A stretch of DNA of 64,000 bases from Aldehydirespirator sp965220345 (GCA_965220345.1 OZ244822.1:1550001-1614000), one strand, 5' to 3'; counted from the first letter of the stretch, positions 34,286-43,642 are shown. Translations and numbers: made by a program. The notes: a model not told the origin generated them from the letters alone.

Positions 34286-35746
34286 TCACCGATCGGTTTT
34301 GTTGTGCAGGCGGGCGACCGTACCGTCAAGGGACATGGTGTACAACTCGCCGTTGGCATCTTCGCCGAAGGAGACCAACCGGCCTCCAGGTATTTCTACG
34401 CCCAAGTCACGGAACTCGACTTCACCGCTTGAAATCTGTAGCGCCCAAAGGCGCGCCGTGCAGTAGTCGCCGAATACATACGCCCCGTAAAGGTCTGCGA
34501 TAGTGCTTCCCCGATAGACGTAGCCGCCGGTGACGCTGCACCCTTCATCGTGGTCGTATTGCCACACAGGATCCACATTGGCGGTGGGTTTTTGACCGGA
34601 GAAGCTGTGCAGTCCTTCACGCAGACGCCAGCCCAAGTTGGCACCAAGCCCGCCTTTGTTAGCGGCCAGCAGCAGGGTTACTTCCTCGTATCGGTCCTGA
34701 CCCACATCCGCGATCCAGAGATCACCAGTGTGACGGTCAAATGAAAACCGCCACGGGTTACGAACACCGTTAAGAAAAATCTCGGGTTTGCGTTCACCGG
34801 AGGTATCAGCAACGAAGGGGTTATCGGCCGGGACCAAATAGGCATCGGCATTTGCGGCGCTGTCTGGGCGAGGTTCAATCCGCAATATGGAACCCAGCCA
34901 AGTGCTCGGATCTTGGCCAGCGTTAAGCGGGTCTCCTCCTGAACCGCCGTCACCGAAAGCAATATAGAGGAGGCCGTCGGGGCCGATCGCTAGGTCACCG
35001 CCGTTGTGGTTGCTGAACGGTTGCGCCTGCAAGAGGATGCGCCGACGTGCGTCTCCGAGGCGATTGCCGTCACGTTTGAAAGCATCAACGCGGCTGTCGC
35101 CTTCAAGGTCGGTGAAGTTGACATAGAGCCATTGCTCGGTGGCGGCGATTCCAAGGAGTCCCTGCTCGCCTGTTGGTCGGGTTTCGTCGCTGATGTCAAG
35201 GATCGTTTCGACCACTGCGCCGGAAGCCAAGTCCACTCTCGAAACCCGACCGGCTTGTTCCGCGATCCAAACCAGATCGTCGCCGGGGGGAACTGCCATG
35301 TCGATGGGCTTGTCAAGGTTGAGAACCGGCGACAGCTCGATGTCTGCGTCGAAGATGTTGCCGTGAGGGCGAATCGTGGTAGTTGCAATAGTGGTGTACG
35401 CGGTGGTGTTCGCAGTGGCGAGACCTGTTGCGGCAGTCTCGACGGGCTCAGTCGCAACGGGTTCAGTTTCCGCAGTGGATTGCACTGAAGGTTCCACTGG
35501 ACCGGATTGCGACTCGATGCCTTGGCCTTGTGCATCAACAGGAGATGCATTCGCGGCAGATGGCTCTGGCATGAGTGACTGGGATGCGCTGTCAACAGAG
35601 GTGCCCTGTGCGATTGTGGTAGTCACCACAGGCACCGTTGGTGTGGGGATCAGAAGTTCATCGTCTGCGGCGCATGAAGCAGCCGCGACTGCAAGCGCCG
35701 TCATCGCAGTTCCCCATCGCAAAAGCTGCAAAAGTCTTTGCCTCAT
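34286..35746 (-). CDS. PQQ-dependent sugar dehydrogenase-type lipoprotein (GSDH family)
   Basis: 486 residues. A signal peptide ends in lipobox VAAASC, so the mature protein is probably membrane-anchored outside the cell. A long Thr/Ser/Glu-rich linker (about 30-125) precedes a six-bladed propeller of the glucose/sorbosone dehydrogenase family: NLDKPIDMAVPPGDDLVWIAEQAGRV, GEQGLLGIA, NHNGGDLAIGPDGLLYIAFGDGGSGGDP, NGVRNPWRFSFD and ADVGQDRYEEV. Related proteins oxidise sugars with PQQ, but many family members lack proven activity. Followed closely by the acetyltransferase gene; divergent from the respiratory operon across 276 bases with no gene recognised. Confidence 0.85.
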   Translation of the reverse strand: MRQRLLQLLRWGTAMTALAVAAASCAADDELLIPTPTVPVVTTTIAQGTSVDSASQSLMPEPSAANASPVDAQGQGIESQSGPVEPSVQSTAETEPVATEPVETAATGLATANTTAYTTIATTTIRPHGNIFDADIELSPVLNLDKPIDMAVPPGDDLVWIAEQAGRVSRVDLASGAVVETILDISDETRPTGEQGLLGIAATEQWLYVNFTDLEGDSRVDAFKRDGNRLGDARRRILLQAQPFSNHNGGDLAIGPDGLLYIAFGDGGSGGDPLNAGQDPSTWLGSILRIEPRPDSAANADAYLVPADNPFVADTSGERKPEIFLNGVRNPWRFSFDRHTGDLWIADVGQDRYEEVTLLLAANKGGLGANLGWRLREGLHSFSGQKPTANVDPVWQYDHDEGCSVTGGYVYRGSTIADLYGAYVFGDYCTARLWALQISSGEVEFRDLGVEIPGGRLVSFGEDANGELYTMSLDGTVARLHNKTDR

Positions 35747-36022
35747 ACCCGAGCCCGTTAGTCGGCAAACCGTTAGTCTTAGCTAGCAGCCGCAGCCGTC
35801 AGCCGCAACTATCAGCCATAGCTGAGCCCCTGCCGAGTTCCTTGCAAGCCACAGGCTAGTTGTTGGAGATCACGGAGCTGACTCCTGATGAGCTAACACG
35901 GTTTGCGATGCTGATGTTCGGATTGGGGTCATTGTTCTGGTAGACCTACAGCGGTTCGGTAAGGGTACGCCCAACTCGGACTACACTCCCAAACGCAATC
36001 AATTTCTCGTCCAGGAGAACCT

Positions 36023-36478
36023 GTGGTCGCATTCCTGTTGTCAATTGTTGTAACGGTTGTCCTCATTGTTGGCATTCTCGCCTACATGCGCCGTCGCCCG
36101 GTCGGCACTCCGGTCACTTGGGGCGAGGCCATGTTCGGCGCGATGATCGTCTTCTTCGCAATGTTCTGGGTCTACGGAGTGGTGCCTCATCAGTGGTTGA
36201 CTTGGGCCGACAACGAACTTAACTGGCGCACCGACAAGCTCTTCGTAGGCCCGGGCGGGATATTGAGAGCCCAAGCCCAAGGTGGCAGTTTCCCGTTCAC
36301 TATCAACTATGTAGTGATCCGTGACATCATCGCCAGCGGGATCTACGTCGTGGCTGTAGCTGGACAGATCGCCTTGTGGATGCTCTGGCAGAATCGCGGC
36401 AAGAAAGCCCAAGCCGAAGAAACGGTGGAGATGTCAAGCTTCGGGCGACCGCTAGTGCGGGAAGGCTCTGAAACGTGA
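36023..36478 (+). CDS. Membrane protein at the head of the bc complex operon
   Basis: 151 residues, with membrane helices at about 2-21, 37-56 and 98-118 and a soluble loop between the second and third. It lacks known cofactor motifs. Its position as first gene, directly overlapping the ferredoxin gene (GTGA), suggests a small subunit or assembly factor of the cytochrome bc-type complex. A CAGGAG ribosome binding site precedes the GTG start. Function unknown. Confidence 0.7.
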   Translation: MVAFLLSIVVTVVLIVGILAYMRRRPVGTPVTWGEAMFGAMIVFFAMFWVYGVVPHQWLTWADNELNWRTDKLFVGPGGILRAQAQGGSFPFTINYVVIRDIIASGIYVVAVAGQIALWMLWQNRGKKAQAEETVEMSSFGRPLVREGSET

Positions 36479-36891
36479 CCACCACCGATGCCAACCCGCC
36501 AATGCCGGAGTTCCGCGATGACTACGTGCTCCAAGAAGTAGACGCAGCGTGGCTGTCGCAGGCGGTAAAGCCCAAGCAGTTCATCCACATTGATCAGTCC
36601 GAGTGCATCATGTGCGAAGGCTGTGTTGACATCTGCCCATGGAAATGCATCTTCATGGTGTCCACCGATGCTGTTGATGAGGCTGTCGGTACCGAACTAC
36701 CCGGCATAGACCCAGCCGACAAAGTGATCTTCACTATCGACGACGACGTGTGCACTCGCTGCGCTTTGTGCGTTGACCGCTGTCCCACCGGTGTCATAAT
36801 TCTTGGCAAGGTAGGCGACGCACCCCCCGGCGGTGACCCGCATCAGCGCACCAACTCCCACGGCTACGGCTACGGGATGCGACTCGCTTAA
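36475..36891 (+). CDS. 2[4Fe-4S] ferredoxin in the bc complex operon
   Basis: 138 residues with two complete CxxCxxCxxxCP clusters: CIMCEGCVDICPWKC and CTRCALCVDRCPTG, spaced by a 40-residue loop (VGTELPGIDPADK...). The arrangement resembles NuoI-type or 8Fe ferredoxins. N- and C-terminal extensions, the latter Gly/His/Tyr-rich, are unusual. Being encoded between a membrane subunit and cytochrome b suggests it passes electrons to or from the quinol complex. The GTG start overlaps the preceding stop. Confidence 0.88.
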   Translation: MTTTDANPPMPEFRDDYVLQEVDAAWLSQAVKPKQFIHIDQSECIMCEGCVDICPWKCIFMVSTDAVDEAVGTELPGIDPADKVIFTIDDDVCTRCALCVDRCPTGVIILGKVGDAPPGGDPHQRTNSHGYGYGMRLA

Positions 36892-36939
36892 CAGTTCACT
36901 ACCTTCAAGACTCAACCCCGACCGATATACAGGAGCCTC

Positions 36940-37734
36940 ATGGCCATTGACACCGAAGAGCGCAAGGCACCATTGCCAGAGCGTCTCGCCTCGCAGATGA
37001 CCAAGATCGGTGACCAAGTTCAAAGCTCTCAGGCTTGGACATCGATCTTTCGGCCAGGGTCAATCTTCCGCAAGGGCTACACCGACAGCCCCCGCAACCG
37101 CTCCTACGTGATCATGAACAGCGTGCTCTATCACCTGCACCCGGTGAAGGTGAAGCGCCATGCTGTGAAGGTCAGCTACACGCTCTGCCTCGGCGGCTTG
37201 AGCTTCTTTTTGTTCATCCTTGAGACCGTTACAGGCATCTTCTTGATGTTCTTTTACCGTCCGACCGCAGCTCAGGCATGGGACGACATCTATGTGCTGC
37301 AGACTTCGGTGACCTTCGGGCTGCTGGTGCGTAACATGCATCGCTGGGGAGCGCATTTGATGGTGCTCACCGTGTTCTTGCACATGGCCCGAGTGTTTTA
37401 TCATGGGGCTTACAAGCCGCCCCGAGAGTTCAACTGGGTGATCGGAGTGATCCTTTTGACGTTGACGTTGCTGCTTTCGTTCACCGGTTATCTGCTGCCC
37501 TGGGATCAGCTAGCTCTGTGGGCGGTGACGGTCGGAACCAACATGATGGGTTACACGCCAGTGTTCGGAGAGCAGGTCAGGTTCGTGCTGCTCGGTGGCG
37601 TGGAGATCGGAACCGACACGCTGCTGCGCTGGTATGTGCTTCATGTGCTTATGCTGCCGTTTGTGCTGGTCATCTTCTTGGCTATCCACTTCTGGCGGGT
37701 CCGCAAAGACGGCGGCATCTCAGGCCCGCTGTAG
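36940..37734 (+). CDS. Cytochrome b N-terminal subunit (b6-like)
   Basis: 264-residue integral membrane protein carrying the four-helix haem-binding half of cytochrome b. Haem-ligand histidines appear in RNMHRWGAHLMV, FLHMARVFYHGAYKPPREFNW, RWYVLHVLMLPFV and AIHFWRVRKDGG. The GYLLPWDQLALWAVTVGTN Qo-site region is clear. Length and the separate downstream subunit show a split cytochrome b, as in b6f-type or Gram-positive bc complexes. It oxidises menaquinol or another quinol in the cytoplasmic membrane. Confidence 0.93.
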   Translation: MAIDTEERKAPLPERLASQMTKIGDQVQSSQAWTSIFRPGSIFRKGYTDSPRNRSYVIMNSVLYHLHPVKVKRHAVKVSYTLCLGGLSFFLFILETVTGIFLMFFYRPTAAQAWDDIYVLQTSVTFGLLVRNMHRWGAHLMVLTVFLHMARVFYHGAYKPPREFNWVIGVILLTLTLLLSFTGYLLPWDQLALWAVTVGTNMMGYTPVFGEQVRFVLLGGVEIGTDTLLRWYVLHVLMLPFVLVIFLAIHFWRVRKDGGISGPL

Positions 37735-37770
37735 AGACTGTGAAGAGCCAAGGAGTAAAGGCAAAAAGCC

Positions 37771-38592
37771 ATGGTTGAGATCCCCGAACATCTTCGCAAG
37801 CGCGCTGAAGAAGCCCGAGCCAAAGCCGAGGCTGCTAAAGCTGCAGCCGCTGCGCCCGGCAATGGTGCCGAAGCACCTGCACAGCAACAAGCCCAACCCT
37901 CAGAAGCAGCAAGCAAGATCCCGGCTCATCTATTAGAGCGCTCAAAAGCGGCCCGGGCTCAGGCATCTGGTGAAACCTCGGCTGCGACTACAGAAGCCGT
38001 TGCTGCGGCTGTCGGTGTCGCAGAAGGCTCAGGTGGTGGTGTGGCCGTGGCTGCTCCGCCTGTTGCGCCCGCTGATCTTGGTGCCACCGGACCAGGAGGT
38101 CACACTCAGCGTCTTTTGACTGTGGTCAAGTCAGGTTCGATCCAAGATGTCAAATCAAAGCCTCAAGACAAGGTGCATGTCTGGCCTCACCTGTTGGTAG
38201 TGGAGTTCGTGGCAGCTTTGTTTATTACCGCGTTTACTTTGATCTTTGCGATCTTCGTGAACGCTCCACTGCTGGAGCTGGCTAACTTCAACCAGACCCC
38301 TAACCCTTCGAAAGCGCCTTGGTATTTCCTCGGCTTGCAAGAACTGCTCACCTTGTTCCATCCCATGGTGGCGGGAGTGACCATCCCTGGTGTCGGTTTG
38401 CTGGCCTTGATGCTGGCTCCCTACATTGACAAGAACCCGTCGCTCAAGCCTGAGGACCGCAAGTTCGCCTTGAGCTTGATGACGATCCACCTGATGTTTT
38501 GGGCGGTGCTAGTGATCATCGGCTCGTTCTTCAGAGGGCCTGGCTTCAACTTCATTTTCCCCTGGGACTCAGGGCTGTTCTTTGAACTGTGA
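37771..38592 (+). CDS. Cytochrome b C-terminal subunit (subunit IV-like) with charged N-terminal extension
   Basis: 273 residues. The membrane part starts near residue 130 and contains the PWYFLGLQELL segment, equivalent to the PEWY motif of the quinol-oxidation site (Glu replaced by the SKAPWYF form seen in many split complexes), followed by two to three further helices. The first 110 residues are a hydrophilic Ala/Glu/Lys-rich extension with two copies of an IPxHLxxRxxxARAxA motif (about 4-20 and 50-66), probably a cytoplasmic helical arm. It is absent from classical subunit IV. Confidence 0.88.
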   Translation: MVEIPEHLRKRAEEARAKAEAAKAAAAAPGNGAEAPAQQQAQPSEAASKIPAHLLERSKAARAQASGETSAATTEAVAAAVGVAEGSGGGVAVAAPPVAPADLGATGPGGHTQRLLTVVKSGSIQDVKSKPQDKVHVWPHLLVVEFVAALFITAFTLIFAIFVNAPLLELANFNQTPNPSKAPWYFLGLQELLTLFHPMVAGVTIPGVGLLALMLAPYIDKNPSLKPEDRKFALSLMTIHLMFWAVLVIIGSFFRGPGFNFIFPWDSGLFFEL

Positions 38593-38677
38593 TCATGACT
38601 ACAGCATCTAACCAATTGTTTGATAACCGATTGCCTGGCTGCCTGCTCGGCTTTGTGACGCTGTCAGGAGGCGCGCA

Positions 38678-39556
38678 ATGATCTATTTCGCTGTTGCTGT
38701 GCTGTTAGTGCTGGCTGTCATTGCGGTGCTGGCCGCGGTTCGCCGTCGCCAGTCCAATGCTGCTATCGGCATGCTGTCGCGTGAGACCCGCAAACGTGAC
38801 CGGTCAGCACAGACGCTGCAAAGCGAAGCACCGCCCACCGGGCGCGAAATAGAGAAAGCCGCAGCTGAGGCTCGTAGTGCTCGTGTGCCTGCAACCACGC
38901 AAGACGCAGCCCCGCCCGTGCCTTACGTGCCGCCTGACCCTGAAACCATCGGTGTCAGCCGTCGCCAGTTCTTCAACCGCACCATCGTGATGCTGATGAG
39001 CTTGAGCTTGTCGTCGTTCGGGGTTGCGGTCATTGCTTTTCTTTGGCCACAAGGCTCTGGAGGCTTCGGCTCTAAGATCAGGGTCGGTTTGGTCAGCGAT
39101 GTGCTAGCTGACATTCGCAGCAATTCGGGTTTTCTTTATAAGCCCGACGGTCGCATGTGGCTGACTGAGTATCCCAACGGTGCTATTGAGAAAGCGGCCG
39201 CCACTTACTCGGCTTCAGAACTAGCTGGCATGACGGCAGGCCAGCAACTGGGCTTGGATGCTGGCATTGTGGCTCTGTATCAGAAGTGCCCACATTTGGG
39301 CTGTCGAGTACCTGAATGTGTGACATCTCAGTGGTTCGAATGCCCTTGTCACGGCTCGCGTTACAACCAAGTCGGCGAGAAGCGCAGTGGTCCGGCCCCG
39401 CGTGGCATGGACCGTTTCGCCACTGAAGTCACTGTGGATGGATCGTTGATAGTGGACACTGGCACGATCATTCAGGGTCCGCCTATCGGTACCAACACGA
39501 CCGGCCAAGAAGCTGAAGGTGCTGCTTGTATCGGTCAAGCCACCGGCGACCACTAA
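38678..39556 (+). CDS. Rieske iron-sulfur protein
   Basis: 292 residues. The [2Fe-2S] ligands are in CPHLGC (Cys204, His206; Cys209) and CPCHGSRYN (Cys222, His225; Cys224 pairs with Cys209 in the disulfide). An N-terminal helix (about 2-20) and a second after SRRQFFNR (twin-arginine-like, about 95-124) give two membrane spans. It is the high-potential Fe-S subunit of the bc complex. AGGAGG upstream of the ATG sets the start. Confidence 0.95.
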   Translation: MIYFAVAVLLVLAVIAVLAAVRRRQSNAAIGMLSRETRKRDRSAQTLQSEAPPTGREIEKAAAEARSARVPATTQDAAPPVPYVPPDPETIGVSRRQFFNRTIVMLMSLSLSSFGVAVIAFLWPQGSGGFGSKIRVGLVSDVLADIRSNSGFLYKPDGRMWLTEYPNGAIEKAAATYSASELAGMTAGQQLGLDAGIVALYQKCPHLGCRVPECVTSQWFECPCHGSRYNQVGEKRSGPAPRGMDRFATEVTVDGSLIVDTGTIIQGPPIGTNTTGQEAEGAACIGQATGDH

Positions 39557-39572
39557 GGGTCATGAATAACGC

Positions 39573-40829
39573 ATGATTTTTGCTGCTTCCACTCAGAGAA
39601 CCATCGGGTTCCTTCTGCTGGCGATCGTTTTTATCGGTTACATCGTCTATCTGTTCTTCAACTCGCGTGCCTCACGCGCCGAAGTCGGCAGCGAGATCGA
39701 ACTGGCCTCCAACCGTAAGCCTTATCTGGAAGACTCCGAGCTTGAAGGCACCAAACTTGACCGCTCGCTGCTAGCCGGGTTGGCCATGCTGGCGGTGATT
39801 GGTGTGGCATTGCCGCTGTATTGGCTGGGCGAACCGGGTCGTCACGACGGCCTGATCGACCAATCCGACCGTATTTTCGCTGATCGTGGCGGCGAACTTT
39901 ATGTTGAGGGTGCCAACTGTCAGCAATGCCATGGCGCTGAGGGCAGTGGCGGTTCAGCGCCGATAACCCTCACAGACTCTCGAGGCAATTTCGTTGCCAC
40001 GGTTGCGTGGGCGGCACCGTCTCTCAATACTGTGCTGTCGCGTCACAGCGAAGACGAAGTTCGTCATGTGCTTAACTATGGTCGCAACAATGTGATGCCA
40101 GCCTGGGGGGCTCCTGGTGGCGGGCCTCTCACCGAGCAGCAGATTGAGTATCTAATCCGCTATATGCGCCGTATCCAGATACCAGAATCTGAGCTTCGTG
40201 AGATCGTTGATGGCGGGGTACGTGATGGTGTTGCTGAACATCTCGGCACCGACGACGAATCGGCTATTGATGCCTGGCTCGAAGGCATTGATGTGGTAGT
40301 AGAGCAAGCTCGTGCGATGGCTTTGGCTGCAGACTCGTCGCTGGCTGGCAACGATGAGGCGATACGTGAAGCAGGGCTTGAGTTGCTGGCATCAGGTGCT
40401 GCGGCTAACAGCGAGCTTTACTACACCTACGGCGAGATCCTGTTCAACAACAAAGCCGCTTCAGGAACATACAACTGTGCCCGCTGCCACACCTACGGCT
40501 GGTCGTTCGATGCTGTGACCGACGGCGATGACAGCATCGACGGTCACAGCGGCCCGATACTTGAGGAATACAACACTGGTGGCGGCTATTTCGGCCCCAA
40601 CCTCACAGGCGGCAGCACCCTTGATCAGTTCGAGACCGCTGGATTGCACTCTGACTTCATCTCTGTAGGCCAGAGTGTCGGTCAGACGTATGGCCGTGGT
40701 GGATCAGGCGGCAACGGGCAGATGCCCGGATTCGGGCCCCGCACCGACAATGATCTCGGGGTGACTTACCCAGCCACACTCACACAAGATCAGATTGATG
40801 CCATCGTGGCTTTCGAGAGGAGCCTGTAG
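39573..40829 (+). CDS. Membrane-anchored di-haem cytochrome c
   Basis: 418 residues with two N-terminal membrane helices (about 9-29 and 66-85) and two CxxCH haem-c sites, CQQCHG (Cys116-His120) and CARCHT (about 302-306). It plays the cytochrome c1 or QcrC role, taking electrons from the Rieske protein and passing them to a terminal oxidase. The long domain between the haem sites (residues 200-290) resembles two cytochrome c domains joined by a helical linker. Directly downstream of the Rieske gene; the following gene starts at the next base after its stop. Confidence 0.93.
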   Translation: MIFAASTQRTIGFLLLAIVFIGYIVYLFFNSRASRAEVGSEIELASNRKPYLEDSELEGTKLDRSLLAGLAMLAVIGVALPLYWLGEPGRHDGLIDQSDRIFADRGGELYVEGANCQQCHGAEGSGGSAPITLTDSRGNFVATVAWAAPSLNTVLSRHSEDEVRHVLNYGRNNVMPAWGAPGGGPLTEQQIEYLIRYMRRIQIPESELREIVDGGVRDGVAEHLGTDDESAIDAWLEGIDVVVEQARAMALAADSSLAGNDEAIREAGLELLASGAAANSELYYTYGEILFNNKAASGTYNCARCHTYGWSFDAVTDGDDSIDGHSGPILEEYNTGGGYFGPNLTGGSTLDQFETAGLHSDFISVGQSVGQTYGRGGSGGNGQMPGFGPRTDNDLGVTYPATLTQDQIDAIVAFERSL

Positions 40830-41858
40830 ATGGAGGCGTTGCATCTGATCGCTGGGCTGGGCTGGGATCCTGAGATTCGCGGTTTTTTGGCGGTTTTTGC
40901 TGGAGTGGTGGTGTTGATGGGCTCGGTTTGGCTGCTGCTGGCAGTCAACGCTGGCACCCGACTGGGCGCGCTGATCTCTCTGGCAGGCTTCTTTGGGTGG
41001 ATGGTAATCATGGGTTTGGTCTGGTGGATTTACGGGATCGGTTGGGTTGGCAATTCACCCGTCTGGGAACTGCGTGAGATCAATGTCGGCGATCTTGATG
41101 CCGCAGCCCTCGAAGTCGCCACAGTTCTGCCCGACGCAAACGAGCTGCCGTCGGCGTTTGATCTGGTTGTCAACTCAAGCGATCCGGTTGCTCAAGCCGA
41201 GTTCGGGCAAGTAACCCGCGACACGTTGACACCTGATCAAACCGAGGGCTTGACCGCTCAAGAGATTGATGAGCTGGTCGCTGATGAACAAGCTCGCAAC
41301 ATTGAGACCACTCTTTCTGAGCTGGCATCGGTCTCGCCTGGAGTGATCGCAGATGCTGAAGCGTCAGGGCGACTCAACTTCGGGGGCTGGGAACTGCTTT
41401 CCACCGCTGAGGCTGGCGAAGCTCAAGCTTCAGCGGTAGCGATGCTGATTGAAAGCCCTGATCTGGCTTTCACCACCCAGGACGATTTCAAGCTGCTTGA
41501 TGCTTACACCATCGGCGGCAAGGAAGGACTGCCCGACAATCCTGATCGCCTTGACCGGATCTGGACTCAGATTCGTAGTGCTTTGACTATCACTCATCCG
41601 ACCCGCTACGGCGTTGTGCAAGTTCAGGAAGTAATCGATCAGCCGTTACTGCCTGGGCAGGCACCACCGCGTCCTATCGTGGATGAGTCACAGCCGGTGA
41701 TCTCGGTAATCATGGTTCGTGACTTGGGCAATCTGCGTCTGCGGCCTGCGTTGGTGACTCTCGGTTCTTTGTGCATTTTTGCGGCGCTGTGCTTGTTCTT
41801 GCATGAGCGTGACAAGCTGGCTTGGCGCCAACGCGAGCAAGCACTAATAGACGCCTGA
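40830..41858 (+). CDS. Membrane protein of unknown function between the bc complex and nuoA
   Basis: 342 residues with membrane helices at about 17-38, 47-68 and 305-325, and a roughly 220-residue extracytoplasmic or cytoplasmic domain rich in Asp, Glu and Thr between them. No cofactor-binding cysteines or histidines stand out. It lies between the cytochrome c gene (zero spacing) and nuoA (three-base gap), so it is presumably part of the respiratory complex or its assembly. Function unknown. Confidence 0.72.
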   Translation: MEALHLIAGLGWDPEIRGFLAVFAGVVVLMGSVWLLLAVNAGTRLGALISLAGFFGWMVIMGLVWWIYGIGWVGNSPVWELREINVGDLDAAALEVATVLPDANELPSAFDLVVNSSDPVAQAEFGQVTRDTLTPDQTEGLTAQEIDELVADEQARNIETTLSELASVSPGVIADAEASGRLNFGGWELLSTAEAGEAQASAVAMLIESPDLAFTTQDDFKLLDAYTIGGKEGLPDNPDRLDRIWTQIRSALTITHPTRYGVVQVQEVIDQPLLPGQAPPRPIVDESQPVISVIMVRDLGNLRLRPALVTLGSLCIFAALCLFLHERDKLAWRQREQALIDA

Positions 41859-41861
41859 GCG

Positions 41862-42458
41862 GTGCTGGGTCAGTATCTCCCCCTTTTCGCGCTGTTTGCT
41901 CTAGCAGCGTTGTTCGCAGCAGGCAGCTTTTTTGCATCTGGGCTGCTGGCACCTCGCCGAGCGACCGTAGCCAAGCTTGATCCTTACGAATGCGGGATAG
42001 TGCCGACGCGTGACACCCCCGAACGATTTCCTGTGCGATTCTTTTTGGTGGCGATGCTGTTCATCGTTTTTGATGTGGAGATTGTGTTGTTTTACCCGTA
42101 TGCGGTAGCTCATGGCGGACTGGGATTGTTCGGGCTGGTGACTCTGCTGATCTTTAGCTTTGCCGTGTTTGAGTCTTTCGTTTATTTGATTGGTGCTGGG
42201 GCTCTTGAATGGGGTCCAGCACAACGCCGACTTGATGATGTCACTAGCGAAATGCAACCTTTGTTGACAGAGCAAAACGCGGACTTCACGGTGCGCCGAG
42301 TCGGTCTTGAGGGTAGAGGCATAGTCGAAGCCGAGCCAGCATCAGTGCCAGAAGCATCAGTGTCAGGGGCAACGTCAGCGACATCAGCATTGTCTTCGTC
42401 TTCGGTAACAGCAGCGGTAGCGGTACCAGCGGATCTGTCATCTCAGCAGGTGCGATGA
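41862..42458 (+). CDS. nuoA: NuoA, NADH-quinone oxidoreductase subunit A
   Basis: 198 residues. Three membrane helices with the loop LDPYECGIVPTRDTPERFPVRFFLVAMLFIVFDVE, the diagnostic ND3/NuoA segment including the conserved cysteine. The C-terminal 65 residues are an Ala/Ser/Val-rich extension not normal for NuoA. GTG start just after the preceding stop. First of fourteen consecutive complex I genes. Confidence 0.94.
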   Translation: MLGQYLPLFALFALAALFAAGSFFASGLLAPRRATVAKLDPYECGIVPTRDTPERFPVRFFLVAMLFIVFDVEIVLFYPYAVAHGGLGLFGLVTLLIFSFAVFESFVYLIGAGALEWGPAQRRLDDVTSEMQPLLTEQNADFTVRRVGLEGRGIVEAEPASVPEASVSGATSATSALSSSSVTAAVAVPADLSSQQVR

Positions 42459-42480
42459 GAGATTAGACGAGAGGTAACTA

Positions 42481-43125
42481 ATGAGTGTCACCAGCCAGAT
42501 CGAAGGTCTACGAGAAGAAGGCCTCAAAGCTATACAACACAATTTTATGACCGCACGGCTTGAGAGCCTGGTCAACTGGTCAAGAGCACGGAGCTGCTGG
42601 CCTGCGACTTTCGGTCTTGCCTGCTGCGCTATTGAAATGATGGCCACTGGAGCTGCTCACTATGACCTAGCCCGATACGGCATGGAAGTCTTTCGGGCTT
42701 CGCCGCGTCAAGCTGATCTGATGATCGTCGCCGGTCGGGTCTCACAAAAAATGGCACCGGTTTTGCGCCAGATTTACGACCAGATGATGGAGCCCAAATG
42801 GGTTATTTCCATGGGGGTGTGCGCTTCCAGCGGAGGCATGTTCAACAATTACGCCATAGTGCAAGGAGTTGATCAAGTGGTGCCTGTGGATGTGTATGCC
42901 CCAGGCTGCCCTCCCGGTCCCGAGACACTGCTGCACGCCATCTTCACACTCCACGACCGGATCAACTCTGACCCACTGCTGGCACGCCGCTCCTCGGGCG
43001 CAGATGGTGGTGCCGGGCTGGTTATCCAGCAACTAGACGGCCAAACAGCCACAAAAACTCTGCACACTGAGATGCAGCAGCCCGGTTCACCGCAAGTCGC
43101 CGCAGCGCAGGCCGAACATTCATGA
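42481..43125 (+). CDS. nuoB: NuoB, complex I N2-cluster subunit
   Basis: 214 residues. N2 [4Fe-4S] ligands are the tandem cysteines in LACCAIEMM, the cysteine in MGVCASSGG and that in YAPGCPPGPE. It sits at the base of the peripheral arm and passes electrons to quinone. A Gln/Ala-rich tail of about 40 residues follows the conserved core. GAGAGG precedes the ATG; its stop overlaps the nuoC start. Confidence 0.96.
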   Translation: MSVTSQIEGLREEGLKAIQHNFMTARLESLVNWSRARSCWPATFGLACCAIEMMATGAAHYDLARYGMEVFRASPRQADLMIVAGRVSQKMAPVLRQIYDQMMEPKWVISMGVCASSGGMFNNYAIVQGVDQVVPVDVYAPGCPPGPETLLHAIFTLHDRINSDPLLARRSSGADGGAGLVIQQLDGQTATKTLHTEMQQPGSPQVAAAQAEHS

Positions 43126-43610
43126 CGCAGCGTTACGGTGCGGAAGTTGGGGCTGAGCAGCCATCACGCGGCCAAGCCGTGATCCATCCCCAACGTGAGC
43201 ACTGGTGTGATGTGGCCGCGCAAGCTCGTGCGGATGGTTTTGAACAACTGCTTGATCTCACTGCGGTTGATTACCTGACTTTCGATGCGCCGCGTCAGCT
43301 GCCCGAAGGGGTCAAGCCCGAACGTTTTGAAGTGGTGGCTTCTTTGATTTCGCGCCAGCGTGGTGAGCGGTTACGAATGCGCACCCAAGTTCCTGTCGAT
43401 GACCCGACTGTCGCGACTTTGTTTGATCTATGGCCTGGTGCTGAAAATCTTGAGCGTGAGGTAAACGACATGTTCGGGATTGTCTTTGAAGGCCATCCCG
43501 ATGCTTCGCGCATTTTGATGCCTGAAGACTGGACAGGGCATCCATTGCGCAAAGACTATGACATCGGGCGGATACCTGTGCAATTCAAAGCCGCCTCCAA
43601 CGTCCGCTGA
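43122..43610 (+). CDS. nuoC: NuoC, complex I 30-kDa subunit
   Basis: 162 residues, separate from NuoD. The family signature EREVNDMFGIVFEGHPDASRILMPEDWTGHPLRKDYDIG is intact near the C-terminus. The N-terminus is shorter than many homologues. ATGA overlap with nuoB. Confidence 0.94.
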   Translation: MTQRYGAEVGAEQPSRGQAVIHPQREHWCDVAAQARADGFEQLLDLTAVDYLTFDAPRQLPEGVKPERFEVVASLISRQRGERLRMRTQVPVDDPTVATLFDLWPGAENLEREVNDMFGIVFEGHPDASRILMPEDWTGHPLRKDYDIGRIPVQFKAASNVR

Positions 43611-43642
43611 GAGCCCGCTGTTTTCTAGATGACCCTCAAGCC

